DNA of 64,000 nt from Klebsormidium nitens (lineage: Eukaryota; Streptophyta; Klebsormidiophyceae; Klebsormidiales; Klebsormidiaceae). Location: assembly GCA_000708835.1 (NCBI GenBank), contig DF237021.1, forward strand, positions 175,624 to 239,623, written 5' to 3'. Of this stretch, positions 35,481 through 48,290 are shown piece by piece. Each line of letters begins with the position of its first letter. Positions within the stretch are counted from its first letter, which is position 1. Both the position numbers and the translations under genes were made by a program. The notes under the pieces are model-generated. The model was not told the origin of the DNA, did no database searches, and worked only from the letters and a program-made list of their open reading frames with translations.

Positions 35481-38400
35481 CCACAGTAGCGAAGTTTGAT
35501 TTGATCTTGATAAGTCCATCCCTTGTCCTTTTGTCCTTCCAACTACTGTACTTTCAGCCTTTACTAGCCCGGTGCTTATGGTGACGTTGCTCCGAGGGGG
35601 CAGATGTGTGCGACGGCGGCTCTCTAAACCAATACGTTGACGAACGGTCCTTGAACAAAGTATGGGTGTGATGCTCTCTCCGGCGATAGCATGAAGAAAC
35701 ATCAAGGTCACTCTCGTTTGGCGTAAAACAAGAACGCCCTGTGTTCGACCGAGTTACCGAGAGTGTCTAGCTTACTCGCCAATCTTATAACTGACACAAC
35801 GTTTGGCAAATCCTCACGTGTATCGTCTGAGCAGCCCGGGCCTGCTGAGCTGTGCAAAATTTTCGGGGGGAATTGAAAGTTATGGGGTTATGCAGTCTGG
35901 GCTGCGTGTAATGTATCCAAGTTTTTTGATTTTTTGATGACAGTACCTTCTTCAAGGACTGGCGCGTTCAAATCCTCTGGACCGTGACGAAATGCCTTGT
36001 CGACGTACAGACAGGCCTCAACATGCAATTTCAACTCCAGAAGCCAGTAGGGTCTGTAGCTTCTACTGGCAAGGAATATACCTCGTCAATCCAAGAGTCC
36101 CCACCCCTTCTTGAGCAGAACTTAAGCATATAGCAGTTTTAAACTTCTTTGGCCGCTCCATTTCACTTAGACCTGCGCCGGTAGTCCTGCCGTTTGTGGG
36201 TTTCGTTGACGGGGCGCACGACTTCAACATCTGAAATCTTCTCAGGAAGCTTTCAGGACGTTTGCAGGGTGGAAACGAGAACGATGATCAGGTCCGCAAT
36301 CCGTTTGTCGAGCGTCTTCCGTTGCCGATTTGCCGCGCACATGAGGTCCCGTTATCTGGAAGCGTACCGGGTCTTTTCTCACCGCGTTTTATTTGCCAAT
36401 TTGTATCTTTCTGCCATTATCAAAACACAGGGGTCCGCATCTGACCGTCCGCGCATCGTTGCTTTTCTTGAGGGGTAAATAGCCTGACCGATTCGTCTCC
36501 TGAGATCCGCTTTGCCCTGATCGAGTATCTCCACTCTAGGTCCTTTATCAGCGTTTGGTCTGGCGGTGTCTCTGGCTTACCGGCCCCTTTCTTTGCTTGA
36601 TGCAACTTCGATTGGCAATGATTACGCCTTTGGCAGTATGCCAATGAGGGACACGTTCAATCGAGCCGCCGACGTTTTTGAAGTTCTGGGAAGTTTCGGC
36701 GGGCCTTGTTGGAGCGCTGGTCCCTGTATCACGAATCTGTTTCGTCTGTGCATGCTTCCAACACCCTGAACCTGTCTCCAAAAAAGGTTTCTCCTAGCCT
36801 TTCCGCCGACGCGCTCATTTCATCAGAAATCCGGGCAAAGAAGTTTCTTTCAGATCCGCTGCCTTTTTTCAGGTTCGAGCGCTTTCAAAAACAGGTTCGG
36901 GTATCCGCCGCGTGTCACGTTGACGCCTTCGTGCTTCCGCATTTCATCCCGTACGTACCGTCGAATATAGTAACTTCCGTGCATCTTCTCGCACTCGCTT
37001 TTCCGGACTACCTTTCAGGTGCCAGTGGGCTGTGGATGGTTGCACAGTTATGCAGTATTTGTTTCTTCTCCTGCTCCGCCGCTACAATCAAGTCGTACGT
37101 CCGTTCGTCCGCGCCTTCTAAGGAAATTGACCGTTTCAAATTTTACCCAGCTAAAACGCTCAATCCATAATCCAGTGTCTTACAAAAATTCTTCGCCGTT
37201 TTCGCATCTGCCTGGAGAACTTCAAGGATTGGATCCGAGAAGCTCTTGAAAAGTCATTAGTATCTCAGCATGTTGCGAGCAGCAATAGCGCTGCCGCGAC
37301 TGAGTTGCGTCTTCGTCGGTTGGCCGCGTGTCGTGACATAGCTGTTCAATTTACCATGTTCTGCACAGAGTTGCATGCAGGCCTTTAAATTCTCTTGTGA
37401 GACAACCGCAGAAGACATAAATTTCCGGAAAAGTCCCAGTGTCACGTGTGGCAATGATGGTTCATCTGGCTCGTGCCAGCGATAAGATTTTCCCATGATG
37501 CCAGACCAAATATGCTATGTTACTAATCAGAGTAAGTCTTGCACGAGCCTGTGGACTTCCTATCTCGTCGATATTAGCCCGCGAGCTGCGTACAGATCAC
37601 CTTACTCATGCAGAGTAATATTCGTATTGGGCACGTTTCTCTGTGCACCTTCAAGGTTTTTCCTCGTTTGATCTTCTTCTATTGCACGCCTTTGCAGTTA
37701 CACAAATCCGGTTGAGTAGATTCGCAACACCCTGCCATACGAATTCCTCCGCCCAATGAATGTGCGATCAATTGGTTGTCTCTAACCTCCAGACTATCGT
37801 ATTCACGGCGGTCTGTATTCTAGACCAGATTTAGCCACTTTCCAGACATGCTCGCTTTGGGTGCAAGTGATGAATGAGTGCCTCATCGGCTTTGGTTGAT
37901 TGAAGCGCAATCAAAACCGTGTCCTTCTTCAAAACTGCGCGGGAAGGCAAGGAGGATGTGGCTTTATGGCGGCGTTGAATTTCCGCCAACAAGTTACCAG
38001 GGCGATCAATTGAAGGTAGAGCTGGCAAAACAGTTGAGGAAAACTTGCGAAACATCATTGCTGTTTGTTTGCGAGGGTAGTCACTTCTTTGCAGATACAA
38101 TCCGCCAAAGGACGCGGTGTTTGCGGGCTCCCATTGCATACGAAAGTCAAGTACTTCCATGATACGTTTGCATGCTTACTCCGTTAAGTAACCTCGATTC
38201 TTTCTTTCTTTCCTTTTGGGCTGGCAAGCGAAACATCTGGTACTGGAAAAATCTTATATTTGGAATGCATATTGTGACGTTGATTCTGTCAAAAGCGAGT
38301 TTCAGTTCAAGTGCGCGCTTGGCAATGATATAGGCGTCTGCTCCGGTGGGCTCGCAGTTTCCACTAGTAGAACCCAATGACGGCCACCGGCAGCCTTCGA

Positions 38401-41400
38401 TTCAAATTTCTGACAATCAGCTCAAACCCCAAACCTCCTCGCCAAAGCCGCGCTTTGACTGGAAGTGCTGCAGCTCGCGGAGCACCCACGCGCCGCGCTC
38501 CATGGCCGCGCGCACATAGTACTTGCCCGCGCGCGCATGAGCGCGGACACAGCGGACAGCGCGGCTGCGTCGAGCCGGCCCTTGAATTGGACCAATATGC
38601 GATCCGAGGGAAGCTTGCAATGCCTAGACGGTCCGCGGCCGCCAGCGTGCTTTTTGGAGGCGCTGACGGCGGGTTTTTGCAGCGCGCCGCTGTCGCGTGG
38701 GCGCGTGCGAACGCGCGGCCGGGATGTCGCCAGTGTCGCACACACCTCCTAGCGAAGTGCACGTGCCCATCGCGGCAGCCCACTTTTGCCAGGGAGGATC
38801 AAAGACGCTTTCTGGTGGTTAGAAAGATTCTCATGCAAACGACGTCACCGCGAGTCTGTGGTAGCGACCGTTATGCGGAGAGGGTCTAGCGTTGGTCGCC
38901 GCGGCGATTGAGGCGGTCGCGGCGCCCAGTTCAATTGCGTTGTCCGTCAGCCTGTCACGGTTTGAACGTTGAAGGACTTTCTGCGATAGGCGCAATATAA
39001 TCTGGCCGCAATGCAAGAGTTGACAACCACCTACTTAAGTTTGTGCTAAAATCAGGCGGGGATTGCCCCTAAAACTTCCCTTATGATATTTACATTCGCT
39101 TTTAAAGGTGGTTCAAGATGCTCAGCGGGAAACGCGCACTGTCATCGGACTTTCGGTCAATATCAGTCTTGCAAATATCCTGCGTAGAGGCCTACAAGAG
39201 TTGTATTGTTTCTGAAAGTTGGCAGTGAGATGGGCGCGTCTGGTGGCGCGACGTAACAATCTGCCATGAGAGTAGACGTAGCAACTTGTCGAGCCACTTC
39301 AAGCTTTTGCTATCTGTCTATAGCTCTCGCAGTCCCTTCGTGGAGAAGTCTTACTCCTCGGCCTTCGTCCATGAGAACTATCTTGTGAAGGACCTCTACG
39401 CATTCTGTTGTGAAGGACCTCTACGCATTCTGATTGAAGGCATTCACTCAAGTTCAGCCCACTGGGCACCTTCGACGTTTCCTCCTGTTGGCTGAGCGCA
39501 AATTGTTCTCACACAAAACCGGGCAATTCCGACATGAGGCACAATCCTTTTTGAATCATAATCAGTCACTCCCCTTTCAAGAGCCTCGCACGTTCACGAT
39601 TTCGCTTCCCTTTCAAGCGTATTCAGGTGTTCTTTGTGAGAACAGTCTGCACTGGCGACCCAAAAGTCCGAAGCTGTCTCGTCCGCCCAAGTTTCAAAAT
39701 CTTTCTTTTTCGCAATCCGGCGACTCGATTCAATGGTAAGTGGGCAAGTTGCGGATGACTGTTGCAGCGGACATATATTGTCATGCGAGGCTTCTCTCGA
39801 TATAGAACGTTCCGGCTGTGATGAGAAGCTTTGATTGGCCCGCTCGTCAAGAACTCGAACATCTTCTCGACGCCGAACAAGCGTGTCCTCTAGGATCTTA
39901 GGGATTCCAGAGCACCTCGTATCGAAGAAGTGTCTCCTTGCCGATAGCATTGCTTCGTTTCTTGTCATTATTGGAAAGAGCTGTCAATTGGGGTGCGCTA
40001 AGCCGGCTTACCAGGCAATCATTGCGTCACCCTGAGAAGACTACGATCCACAGCAGCCGAAAGCTGCTACTAGACGCTGAAGCGAGCAGCATTTCAACGT
40101 AGTATGAAAATCACGGAGTATCTACCCCGGGTGCCTTGCCTTAAATCCCGTCCGGATCGAACCCGAGTGACAGGTCCTATCTTGATTATCTCTTTTGACC
40201 TTCAGGTGTCTTTGAACCAACTATACATCAAATCCGTGATCGTAGAAAGGAGAGGTATGCTTTATGTACGGTTGCAAACTCGTCCGTCGAATACGATATC
40301 CGATCGACGTTTCCAAAACGTGACATGATTTTTAATTCTCCTTCTTCAAAGGCGTGCCAAAGGCAATGACGACGGAGTTTTGCTGGCGGCTTTGAAGCAC
40401 CGTCAGCTCTTCCTTCCTGGATGCCGATCTGACAAATGTGTGTGAGCAAGACCTAGATTGAGAACTACTGCAAGTGTCTTGCAATCAGTGCAGCTTTCAA
40501 CGTACCCATTTTGACTCTGCACCTCGAAGAGGCAGTGTCTGCTTTTCTTTGAGGAACCAAGAGAAAATCTGAAAAGGTGTCATGATCAAACTCGAGTCGG
40601 GCTCTTATCACGACGCTCTTTCCCGCTGATCTCCAAAATCAAATCAATCTGGTACACGATGCGAAGAAATGTGGCTTACAGAGGCATTACTATCAGAAGG
40701 TCGTTTGATTAGTTTGCGGTTGGCAATGATAATGTTGTGAATTGGTGGGCTTGCCGTCTCAGCCCAGCAACATCTCGTCACGAAAGCCAGCCAAAGTGCA
40801 GAACTCAAACTGATCAGTATTGCTTCTTCTGACTAGCCTCATGGCAGGTTTCGCGCGCCCTTTGCAGCAGCGCCGCAGACTGCGTGTGTTGGGTTCTGAC
40901 AGCTGGATTCGCAGGTGACGCAAGACATCGTCACACAACTTTGGAGTAGCTACAGCGACCACTTGATGTAGTCGCCGGTGCCAGTCGAGCCCCGGCTCCC
41001 ACTTAGACAGATTGAATCAAACGGTCCGACCTCCTGAGCACTTGGTGCAAAAGGCTCCAAAAGGCTTAGGACCAATAAGGAAAGCTGCGAGTAGTAGCTG
41101 GTCGTGGAAAGGCGCGCCCCGGAGTCGCTTTTACAGGCGACTCCTCTGCGCCGTAGTGCATTTGAATAATTTGGAGAACGGAAGAGCAGCCGGGTTCAGG
41201 GCTGTAAACCGTGTGCATGACATTCTGCCACGTGGCCGTGATGCGCGCTCTGCTACGGGTCACTTGCCAGCTCGATCACACATACAAGAGCGTCAAAGAC
41301 TTTTCCAAAGCCGCTGATCCGATTCGGCCATACTCAAAGCTTTGAGTTTTTGATATTGAAAGTCCCGAAATGTCTGTTGATGTTGTAGATGTTGTAGAGC

Positions 41401-42137
41401 TGGCAAGTAGAGTCAAGATAGCCGGAAGAAGGCGCATTTGAGAGCTTGGACGTGAAATATTTAGATGCCATGATCACTTCAAAAACTGTTTCCTACGCTT
41501 AGAACGTCACTTTCGGTTGGTTCAAGGAAAATTGCGCTCCTTCTTTTTCTTCGCCTTCGCGTTTTCACCACCAAAAGCTGGCATGCACAATCTTCTGTCG
41601 TGACCTGATCATTTTCGATGATATGGGTGAATTGAAGCACTACTAGGTATGCGCGAGACGCACCCGCCAGATGGAGTTATATTCCAGTGAAAACATGCTA
41701 GCAGAAAACAGGCTATTTGGAGGAATTTTGGCATAGCCGTGAAGATCTGCAAACGCGCGGCACTATGCCATGTCCCTACCACTTCTTTCTTCTGAGGCTG
41801 TAGATCTCTCGGCAAGGTACGAGACCCACGTTTCCTTACGCTTTCCCTTCTGTTCACAACGCTCAAGCCAGATTCTCTGCTTTCGTTATCTCGTGATGGC
41901 TGCTGCAAGAAGGCTTCCGCCCGGCTTGATCAATGTCGCCACGCGCAGATTTTCGTGTGCTTCGGAAATCTCTTTAGGCTGGTCACGTTTCCATCTTTCA
42001 CTCATTCGGTGATGGGCTCTTGTTGATGGAGAACCGTTCCGTGTCTTTATCAATTGGTCGCGACAAAAGCGGTTGCAAATTCTGCTGTCTCCATCATCAG
42101 GTTCGTCGCTTTCTTGTACCCGTCTGTACTATGAAAG
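35481..42137. repeat. Diverged repeat-like DNA, no gene recognised
   Basis: About 6.7 kb with no supportable exon. Scattered relics of the modules seen elsewhere occur: GTCCGCATCTGACCGTCCGC near 36,434 (M2-like), CACGTGTGGCAATGATGG at 37,443, GGCAATGATATAGG followed by GTGGGCTCGCAG at 38,322-38,360, GGCAATGATAATG followed by TGGGCT...AGCCCA at 40,722-40,766, and a CACGTGGCCGTGATGCGCGC block near 41,229. A GC-alternating stretch lies at 38,480-38,600. The order of modules is not clear here. Confidence 0.5.
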
Positions 42138-45061
42138 GTGTGCCAAGGACGTGCTTTGCAGAAGGGCAGCTGGGCAGTGCGCCCAATTATATACATGAGG
42201 GAGTGGACGGCACCGTGGCTTAAGCTTGGACTCGACCTTTCTTCCCAACCTTTCCGCTGCCTCATTGCAAACATGCTCATCCTCTTGCTCGTGCTTTCAG
42301 TGAATGATGCTCACAATCGATAAAAATAACATCCGAAGTCTAACCAAGGCGGAGCCTGGCGCCAAGGACCTTGCGGACGTCCGCATCTGGTTGTCCGCAC
42401 ATAGTGACGATTTGGGTCGTGTTGCCCGCATATCATTCCCCGGTCGTCCTGATGATCGATCGCACCCGTCGCCCGCATTGACCCAATCTGGTTGAGCGTC
42501 TCTGCCAGTGGCCGTCACCAGAAAGGTTTGGCTGTCCGCTTCTCGACGTCCGCCTACTTGGCTGTCCGCATATCTGGTTGTACATAGTGCGCTGTCCGCA
42601 TCTCACCGCGCGCATCTGCTTCCTGTCATCTTTTCCGGCAACTGCCAGTCACACTGACTGACCGCAGATGTTTCCGTTTGGTCATCTGGCAACCTCGTCG
42701 CCTGAGAGTGTTGTCTTTGCAACCTGTCTGAAAGAAAGAGGTCCTAAGACTTAGATCCAAAGTTTTACCCAGGTTTTGGCCCTGTCTGTCGCTTACAGCT
42801 CGCTCTGCCGATTGGTGCACCGGAGCCCTCCGGCAGTGATAGCAGACGGAATGGCTTTACCAGTCACACCTCCTCTCGTCTGTGAAGATAAGTGAAGCCG
42901 ATCGAAGATCTTCTCTGAAGTTTGTTTTGGGCTGCCGCATCATCCAATGCGGGAGTACTTGATTTTACATCTCTTTGATATGCCTTTTGTTTTCAGATAA
43001 CTTTTCGCGACGCCGCAGCCCGCGAAGTGGGAGCGCGCTTCCAGTTCCTCGACGGCCGCATGTATGACGTGTCCGTCTCTTCCGTAAGTTAATCGGCGCC
43101 AACCTGCTTCGTATATAGCCATCGACGGAGGCGTTGCCAAGTTCGGAGTTGCCGAACTCACATCTGTAAACCAGTGGCTTTCGCCGCTCCTTTTTGGTGG
43201 ACGTTTGACGTTTTCCTTCTGCGACTGTCGACGTGGCAACGAAGAAGCTTTGGCCGTGGGTGAGCGGTCTCAAAGCTCACACGCAGTTATTGCACGGAAC
43301 GAGATCAGAGCCACACGAGGTAATCATAAAAGCATGACGTCAAAAGCTAGCTCCGCTTGCGGGCGGCGAGAATCCGTCTGATCTCTCAATTTTCCGCTTG
43401 TCAAAGAAGGGCTCCGATCGTCGCATTTGGTGAACTTTCTCTGAAGCCCACCGAAGCTTCCGCTCCTAACGGGCACACGACGAGCTTGAATGAAAAGAAA
43501 TTTATGGGTCTGACCCCATTGCGGTGCCGGAGAGTTGTCTCTGTGACGTGTCCACGTGGCAATGATCCAGCATCAACCAACGGTGAGAGCTGTCTTAAAG
43601 CCCATCAATATTGCTCTGGTGGAAACGGGAGCCAAATCACGAAATTGACCCCAAAAGTTGGAGTCGGGGTCAGCTTTTCTTGAAGGCCAGTGCTAGCGGA
43701 GCAGCTAGCTTGGCGGCATGCTGCGCATACGGCGTGCTGTCGTGGTGCAGGGAATTCGCTTTCGATCGTTCAAATCTACGACTTGAGAAAGCGCAAATTG
43801 AGGAAGATTCACCCAGAAAGCGGCTCTTTCTTCGCTCGTTTCTTTTGTCGTTGGCGAGGATCTCAGAGCACGAGCGACTCGCGCGCGTCATGTATATCAA
43901 GCATCAGCTGCTCTGTACGTACAAGGCCCAAGAATCAAACAAGCGCACTTCGGCGGCCTACATGTTCAACTTCCAATTTCTGCAACTGGTCCGGCAATGA
44001 TAAGACCTTGGATCCGCTAGTTGTCGGACACTCCGATTCTGTCACCTGAAGCCGGCCAAAATATCTTCAGCCAAGGTTTTTGACGAGTAATCCTCACTGC
44101 GCAGAGCCGAGATTCCACTCCTTTTCCATTCAGAGCGTCCACTCTTGGATGACATTGCGGAACGAAGCTGCATCATTTCGTGCCCCGGCCGTCGCGCGGG
44201 CCAAGCTCCCTGTAAGAGCAGGCAATTCAGCAGATTAATCTTATTTTCGTCTTCGAGGGTCCGTCGCTCTCCACGCAGAAATCAACGCACCTAGCGACGC
44301 CACTCGTCCGTTTTTTGCGGGTCCCCCAGGGGTCTCCGGGATTGCTGATCCGCTGTATGCGTCCTGAAAAGGTGCACTTGCGTCTCTTAACAAGCGTCGG
44401 ACTTCTCGATGGAATGCAAACGCCGACTTGAGTTGTTGGAAAGCGTCGAAGAGCCCGGGTGTTTACAAGACTAATCCGTGACTGATTTCAGACGCAACCA
44501 AATTGGCCACAGTGCTTTGTCTGAGCTTGTTGAATCTCGATCCGATCCTGGTTGATCTATTTAGCAGTGCTGAGAGAGATGGATGACAACGTCGTGCCAA
44601 CAGTCGTGCTGATTCTAGAGCTGCATTACCGCGACGCCAGACGACGTACGCATATGGCCATCCTTGCAAGCGGTGTGTCCTATCCAGGAGGTTTCCGTCT
44701 TCAAACACGCTGCTGCTTCCAACCGTTTATCAGTGCCAACCATAATCGTTCTGCTCAGTGAGACTTTTCTGGAATACATATGCCATTTTGTCCCTTCTGG
44801 TTGCGATGGGGAGCCAAGCACGGCTTTCATATACTAGCGATAGCTGGCATGGAGTTGAAACCAGCCCATCAATACCGTCAAGCGCCAAGTCCGCGTGCTT
44901 GACAGATCTTCTAAAGCATACGTCCATCTTCTACGAATCTGACTGTGGTGGGCTGGTTCTACTCGCACTCGTAGCTTTCCCTCGTTACATGTTCACGGTC
45001 ATTTATGCTGTTCCTTGAAGTGAGGCCTTCAAACCCTCTTTGATTATCTGCATGATGGGGT
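42138..45061. repeat. Higher-order repeat unit 1
   Basis: M1 at 42,138 (TGTGCCAAGGACGTGCTTTG), M2 at about 42,345-42,400 with TCCGCATCT-type words to about 42,620, M3 at about 42,830-43,160 (CCGGCAGTGATAG, then GACGGCCGCATGTATGACGT), and M4 at 43,553 (CACGTGGCAATGA). It is longer than most units because of a further block at 44,840-44,925 that is shared with unit 5 (CGTCAAGCGCC...GTGCTTGACAGA). No gene content. Confidence 0.65.
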
Positions 45062-46592
45062 GTATGCCAATGACGCGCCTTGCGGTTGGGAACCCTATGG
45101 AGAGTGCCCAGATAGCGCTCGCAAATGCCAGCTCTGACGGCCTCTTCTTTGGCGCTCCGGTTTAGGCTCATCATATTAGATCAAAAGCTGTTGCTTCCTC
45201 TCTTTTCTCGAACGAATACCGCTGTATTTTGCAACACTTTGTTCTCACGAAGCAACGCAGGAAAACTCCAAGTATGTTCGAGGCCACGCCTGGCGTCACC
45301 CGATCTGCGGACGTCCGCGGGTGGTGGTTGCACCTGTTTGTCCGAGTCTCGTTGTCCCCACTGTATACTTGTCAGAGCTTGACTTTCCGCATCTCGTTGC
45401 CGGCCTCTGACTAGCATTCGCGTTTGGTTCCTCGTATTCTTTGTTTGCAGTGTCAGGCCGCTCCTAGCATGGCTTGGCTGCCCTCTTCTCGACCTCCACT
45501 TGGCTATAGCCTGTCCGCGTCTGGTTCTACGGAGTCGGGCTGTCGCATGTCGCCATCTCTAGATCTGGCTCTCGTGTCCGAATCGCGTCATGTAACTGAC
45601 AATCGCAGCAACCTTCTGTACGCTCCGTCTTTGCGCACCTTGATGTTATGCTTTGGTGTGCTGACGGTCATAACGGTGGCTTACTACGTACTAGTGTCGA
45701 TTCATACTCGCAGCTTCGTCGCAGATGTTAGCGAGGCTGGCCGTCGCTTCCTTGCCCAACTGAAAACTGCAAGGTTCTGATTCGGCGATGATGTCATGCT
45801 GATTGATTTGACCAGTCAAGGCGCCGTGCGTGTCACCTATGACGTCGATCAGGTTTGCACATACTTTCAGGGTTCCGCACGATCTTCTCTGCATAACTAG
45901 CGGGACCATTTGCAACATTGCACCATTTGCTTATCGTGTATGCCTGTATCTCTCTCTTGAAGGACCTTTGCTAGCAACAGCGGGAAATGCCTTGGCGCAG
46001 CAGCCGCATGCATGATGACATCATCATTGCGCACGTGATGCGGTACCAAGTCGCCTACCTGACTCGCAAGAATGGTCAGAGGTGCTTTGCCCAAATTCTC
46101 GAATGCGGGAATTTCATATGCCGGCCCGGTGACTTTATCCAGCTGCTTTTCGTAAACACCTGAGGTCTCGTTTTCGGCTGTCCACGTGGCAAGGAAGCTA
46201 CTTAGGCCCCTGCTGGGCTTTTGGAAAGCTCACTCCAATCTCAGCTTTTATAATGAAGCCACACCACGTCGAGTTTGCTTTGACTTCGACGGCTCTGACC
46301 CTGTTTGCGAAGCCGAAAATTCTTCTATCTTTCACCTTTTCATAAGAATAAGAAGTTCTGGCCGATGACGTCGGTGAGCTGTTGCTAAGCTTCCTGGTAG
46401 TTCGAGGATTTGGTACGTAAGGGAGCCACATGACCACGTCAACCGCAAGATTCAAACAGCAAAAACCCTACGGACCGGAGAACTTGAATGTATCTTAGCA
46501 GGCTGCTTTTGTCAAGCGGCGCTCGAGCTCACGGCACCGTTTAGATCCTCAGGTTCTTCACCCGTATCGTACCAAACTGTATCATCTTGTAA
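45062..46592. repeat. Higher-order repeat unit 2
   Basis: M1 at 45,062 (diverged, TGTATGCCAATGACG... to TCTGACGGCC), M2 at 45,280 (CGAGGCCACGCCTGGC, then GCGGACGTCCGCGG), M3 at about 45,785-46,095 (GATGATGTCATG..., then GCAGCCGCATGCATGATGAC and ACTCGCAAGAATGGTCAGAGG), and M4 at 46,183 (CACGTGGCAAGGA) with its stem-loop and a GAAGCCACACCACGTCGAG block at 46,257. Confidence 0.65.
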
Positions 46593-48290
46593 GTGTGCCA
46601 AGGACGTGATTTGCAGCTGGGCATCTGGGCACACCGGCCAGTGCTCAACAGAAGTTGCTCGGGTCTGACGGCACCGCGGGAAGCGGATGATCAGTGTAGC
46701 CCTCTTCAGGGTTTGTCGCCTTTCAAACTACATGCCATCCTCTCTCAAGTAGTGCGCAACTTTTCATTAGAAGGAACTCAATGTCTTAAGTGCTGTCTCA
46801 ACCCCGCCTGGCCCAAAGCACTTTACGGACGTCCACGTCTGGTTCTCCCCACTTTTCATCCGGATCTCGTTTTCCGCAGCTTGTCTGCATCGGGAATTAT
46901 GCACCTATTTGTTTAGACCTTGAAGTTGCTCTCTGTATCTTGGTAACCTACCCTGTTAACATTTGTCCGCACTTGATTGCAGGTAGCACCAGTCCGACCT
47001 AAAATATTACCGGCACCCTATCTTATTGTCCGCATCCCGTCGTCCGCATCTGGGTGTCCTTAGCACGATCGCCCACTTGTCTCGACGATCGCCCACGATC
47101 ACTTGTCTGTCCGTCGATTCTGATTGTCCGTATACTAGGCTGCACCTCGCTAGTGCGCGTCTGTTATTTGAATAGCCAATGGTCTCCGGTCGCAGTCCCA
47201 CTGATCCTAAGGCGGAATAGTTTGTCGTTTCCGTTGAAGAACCCGCTATCAGTTCATCGTGTAACTTTGTCACGATCTGTTAAGTAAACTGCCTATGTGG
47301 TTTCTAACTTCACTCTCCCAAAAACTTGCTCCTTGCCGTCGCTGCTTGCTCTGTGGGAACTGGTGCAACGAGATCCTGCGGCAGTGATGTCAACATGATT
47401 GACTGGAACAGTCAAGTCAGGTCACCGCCTCTGTACGTGAAGCCAATCAGCTCTTGTTATGGTGAATGAGGGGCGGCCGGATTCCCTTCGCGAACTGGCA
47501 AAATCCCTTCAGTTTCCAATCTCGTTTCTTGTGCGCGCGTGTGTATAGCAGCTCTGCCTGCAAGAGCGCTGCCACAAGCTGGATCGTCTCCCTACCACTA
47601 GTGGTCGCTTGTAAGCCTTCTTGATGGCTAACGTAAGGCGGTCGTCTACATGCTTCGCAACAGCTAGTGTCGGGGCTGTAGGGAGTTTCGAAACTCACAT
47701 ATGCAGTTACCGTGGGCTTTCACCTACTTCTCTGTTCAAATTTGAGGTTTGTATCTGGCTGCTTTGCACGAGAGTAGCTTCAGAAAATCCTGGTGAGCTT
47801 TCGCAAAGTCCACCGCGGTCCCTTTGACAATCTCGAGTCACTTCACGAAGTTAGAACGCAAGACTCCCAGCGGCTCTGAACAAGTCACGTTGCTGAATGA
47901 TCCTCATCGTCAACCTCTCACGTGGCAATGAAGAAGCGCCGGCCAATGGTGAGCTGTCGCAAAGCCCACAGTGGGAGTCGTGTTTTGAATGGAGCCACAC
48001 CACGAGGTTGATTGGAAGACTCCGACGGCTCCAACGTCCCCCGTTTAGACGCTAGATTCCGGTTCAGTCAAATATTGTCTATGTGGCAATGAGGAATCTG
48101 GCCATTTACGGTTAGTTGTTGAAAAGCCCATGGATATGGGAGCGGCGCCACGCCATGGAAGTACCAAAGCAGTCGGACCGCTCAAGCCCTTCTGCGGCCA
48201 AAAGCCAACTTGAGAGGCCGCTTATATAGCGCGCCGTTCGAGTAGTCGACTTTTTCTTATCATTTTGTAGCTTCTGTATCATCTTAGACG
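46593..48290. repeat. Higher-order repeat unit 3
   Basis: M1 at 46,593 (GTGTGCCAAGGACGTGATTT, then ACCGGCCAGTGCTCAACAG), M2 at 46,800 with TCCGCATC words at 47,029-47,055, M3 at 47,370-47,705 (GCGGCAGTGATGTCAACATG, then AAGGCGGTCGTCTACATGCT), and two M4/M5 monomers whose CACGTGGCAATGA or TATGTGGCAATGA cores lie at 47,919 and 48,080. Confidence 0.72.
47919..48240. repeat. M4/M5 monomer pair (unit 3), period about 161 bp
   Basis: Each monomer starts with a GTGGCAATGA core, then GGCCAATGGTGAGCT or an equivalent, a 7-nt loop, AAGCCCA, a GGAGCCAC-type box and a stretch resembling GACTCCGACGGCTCCAAC...CCCGTTT. The two cores are 161 bp apart. The first stem is GTGAGCT (47,949-47,955) with AGCCCAC (47,963-47,969). 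Confidence 0.7.

Noticed and set aside
36706-37170. Plus-strand open frame of 154 codons
   Set aside because: No family features; amino-acid composition looks like translated non-coding DNA.
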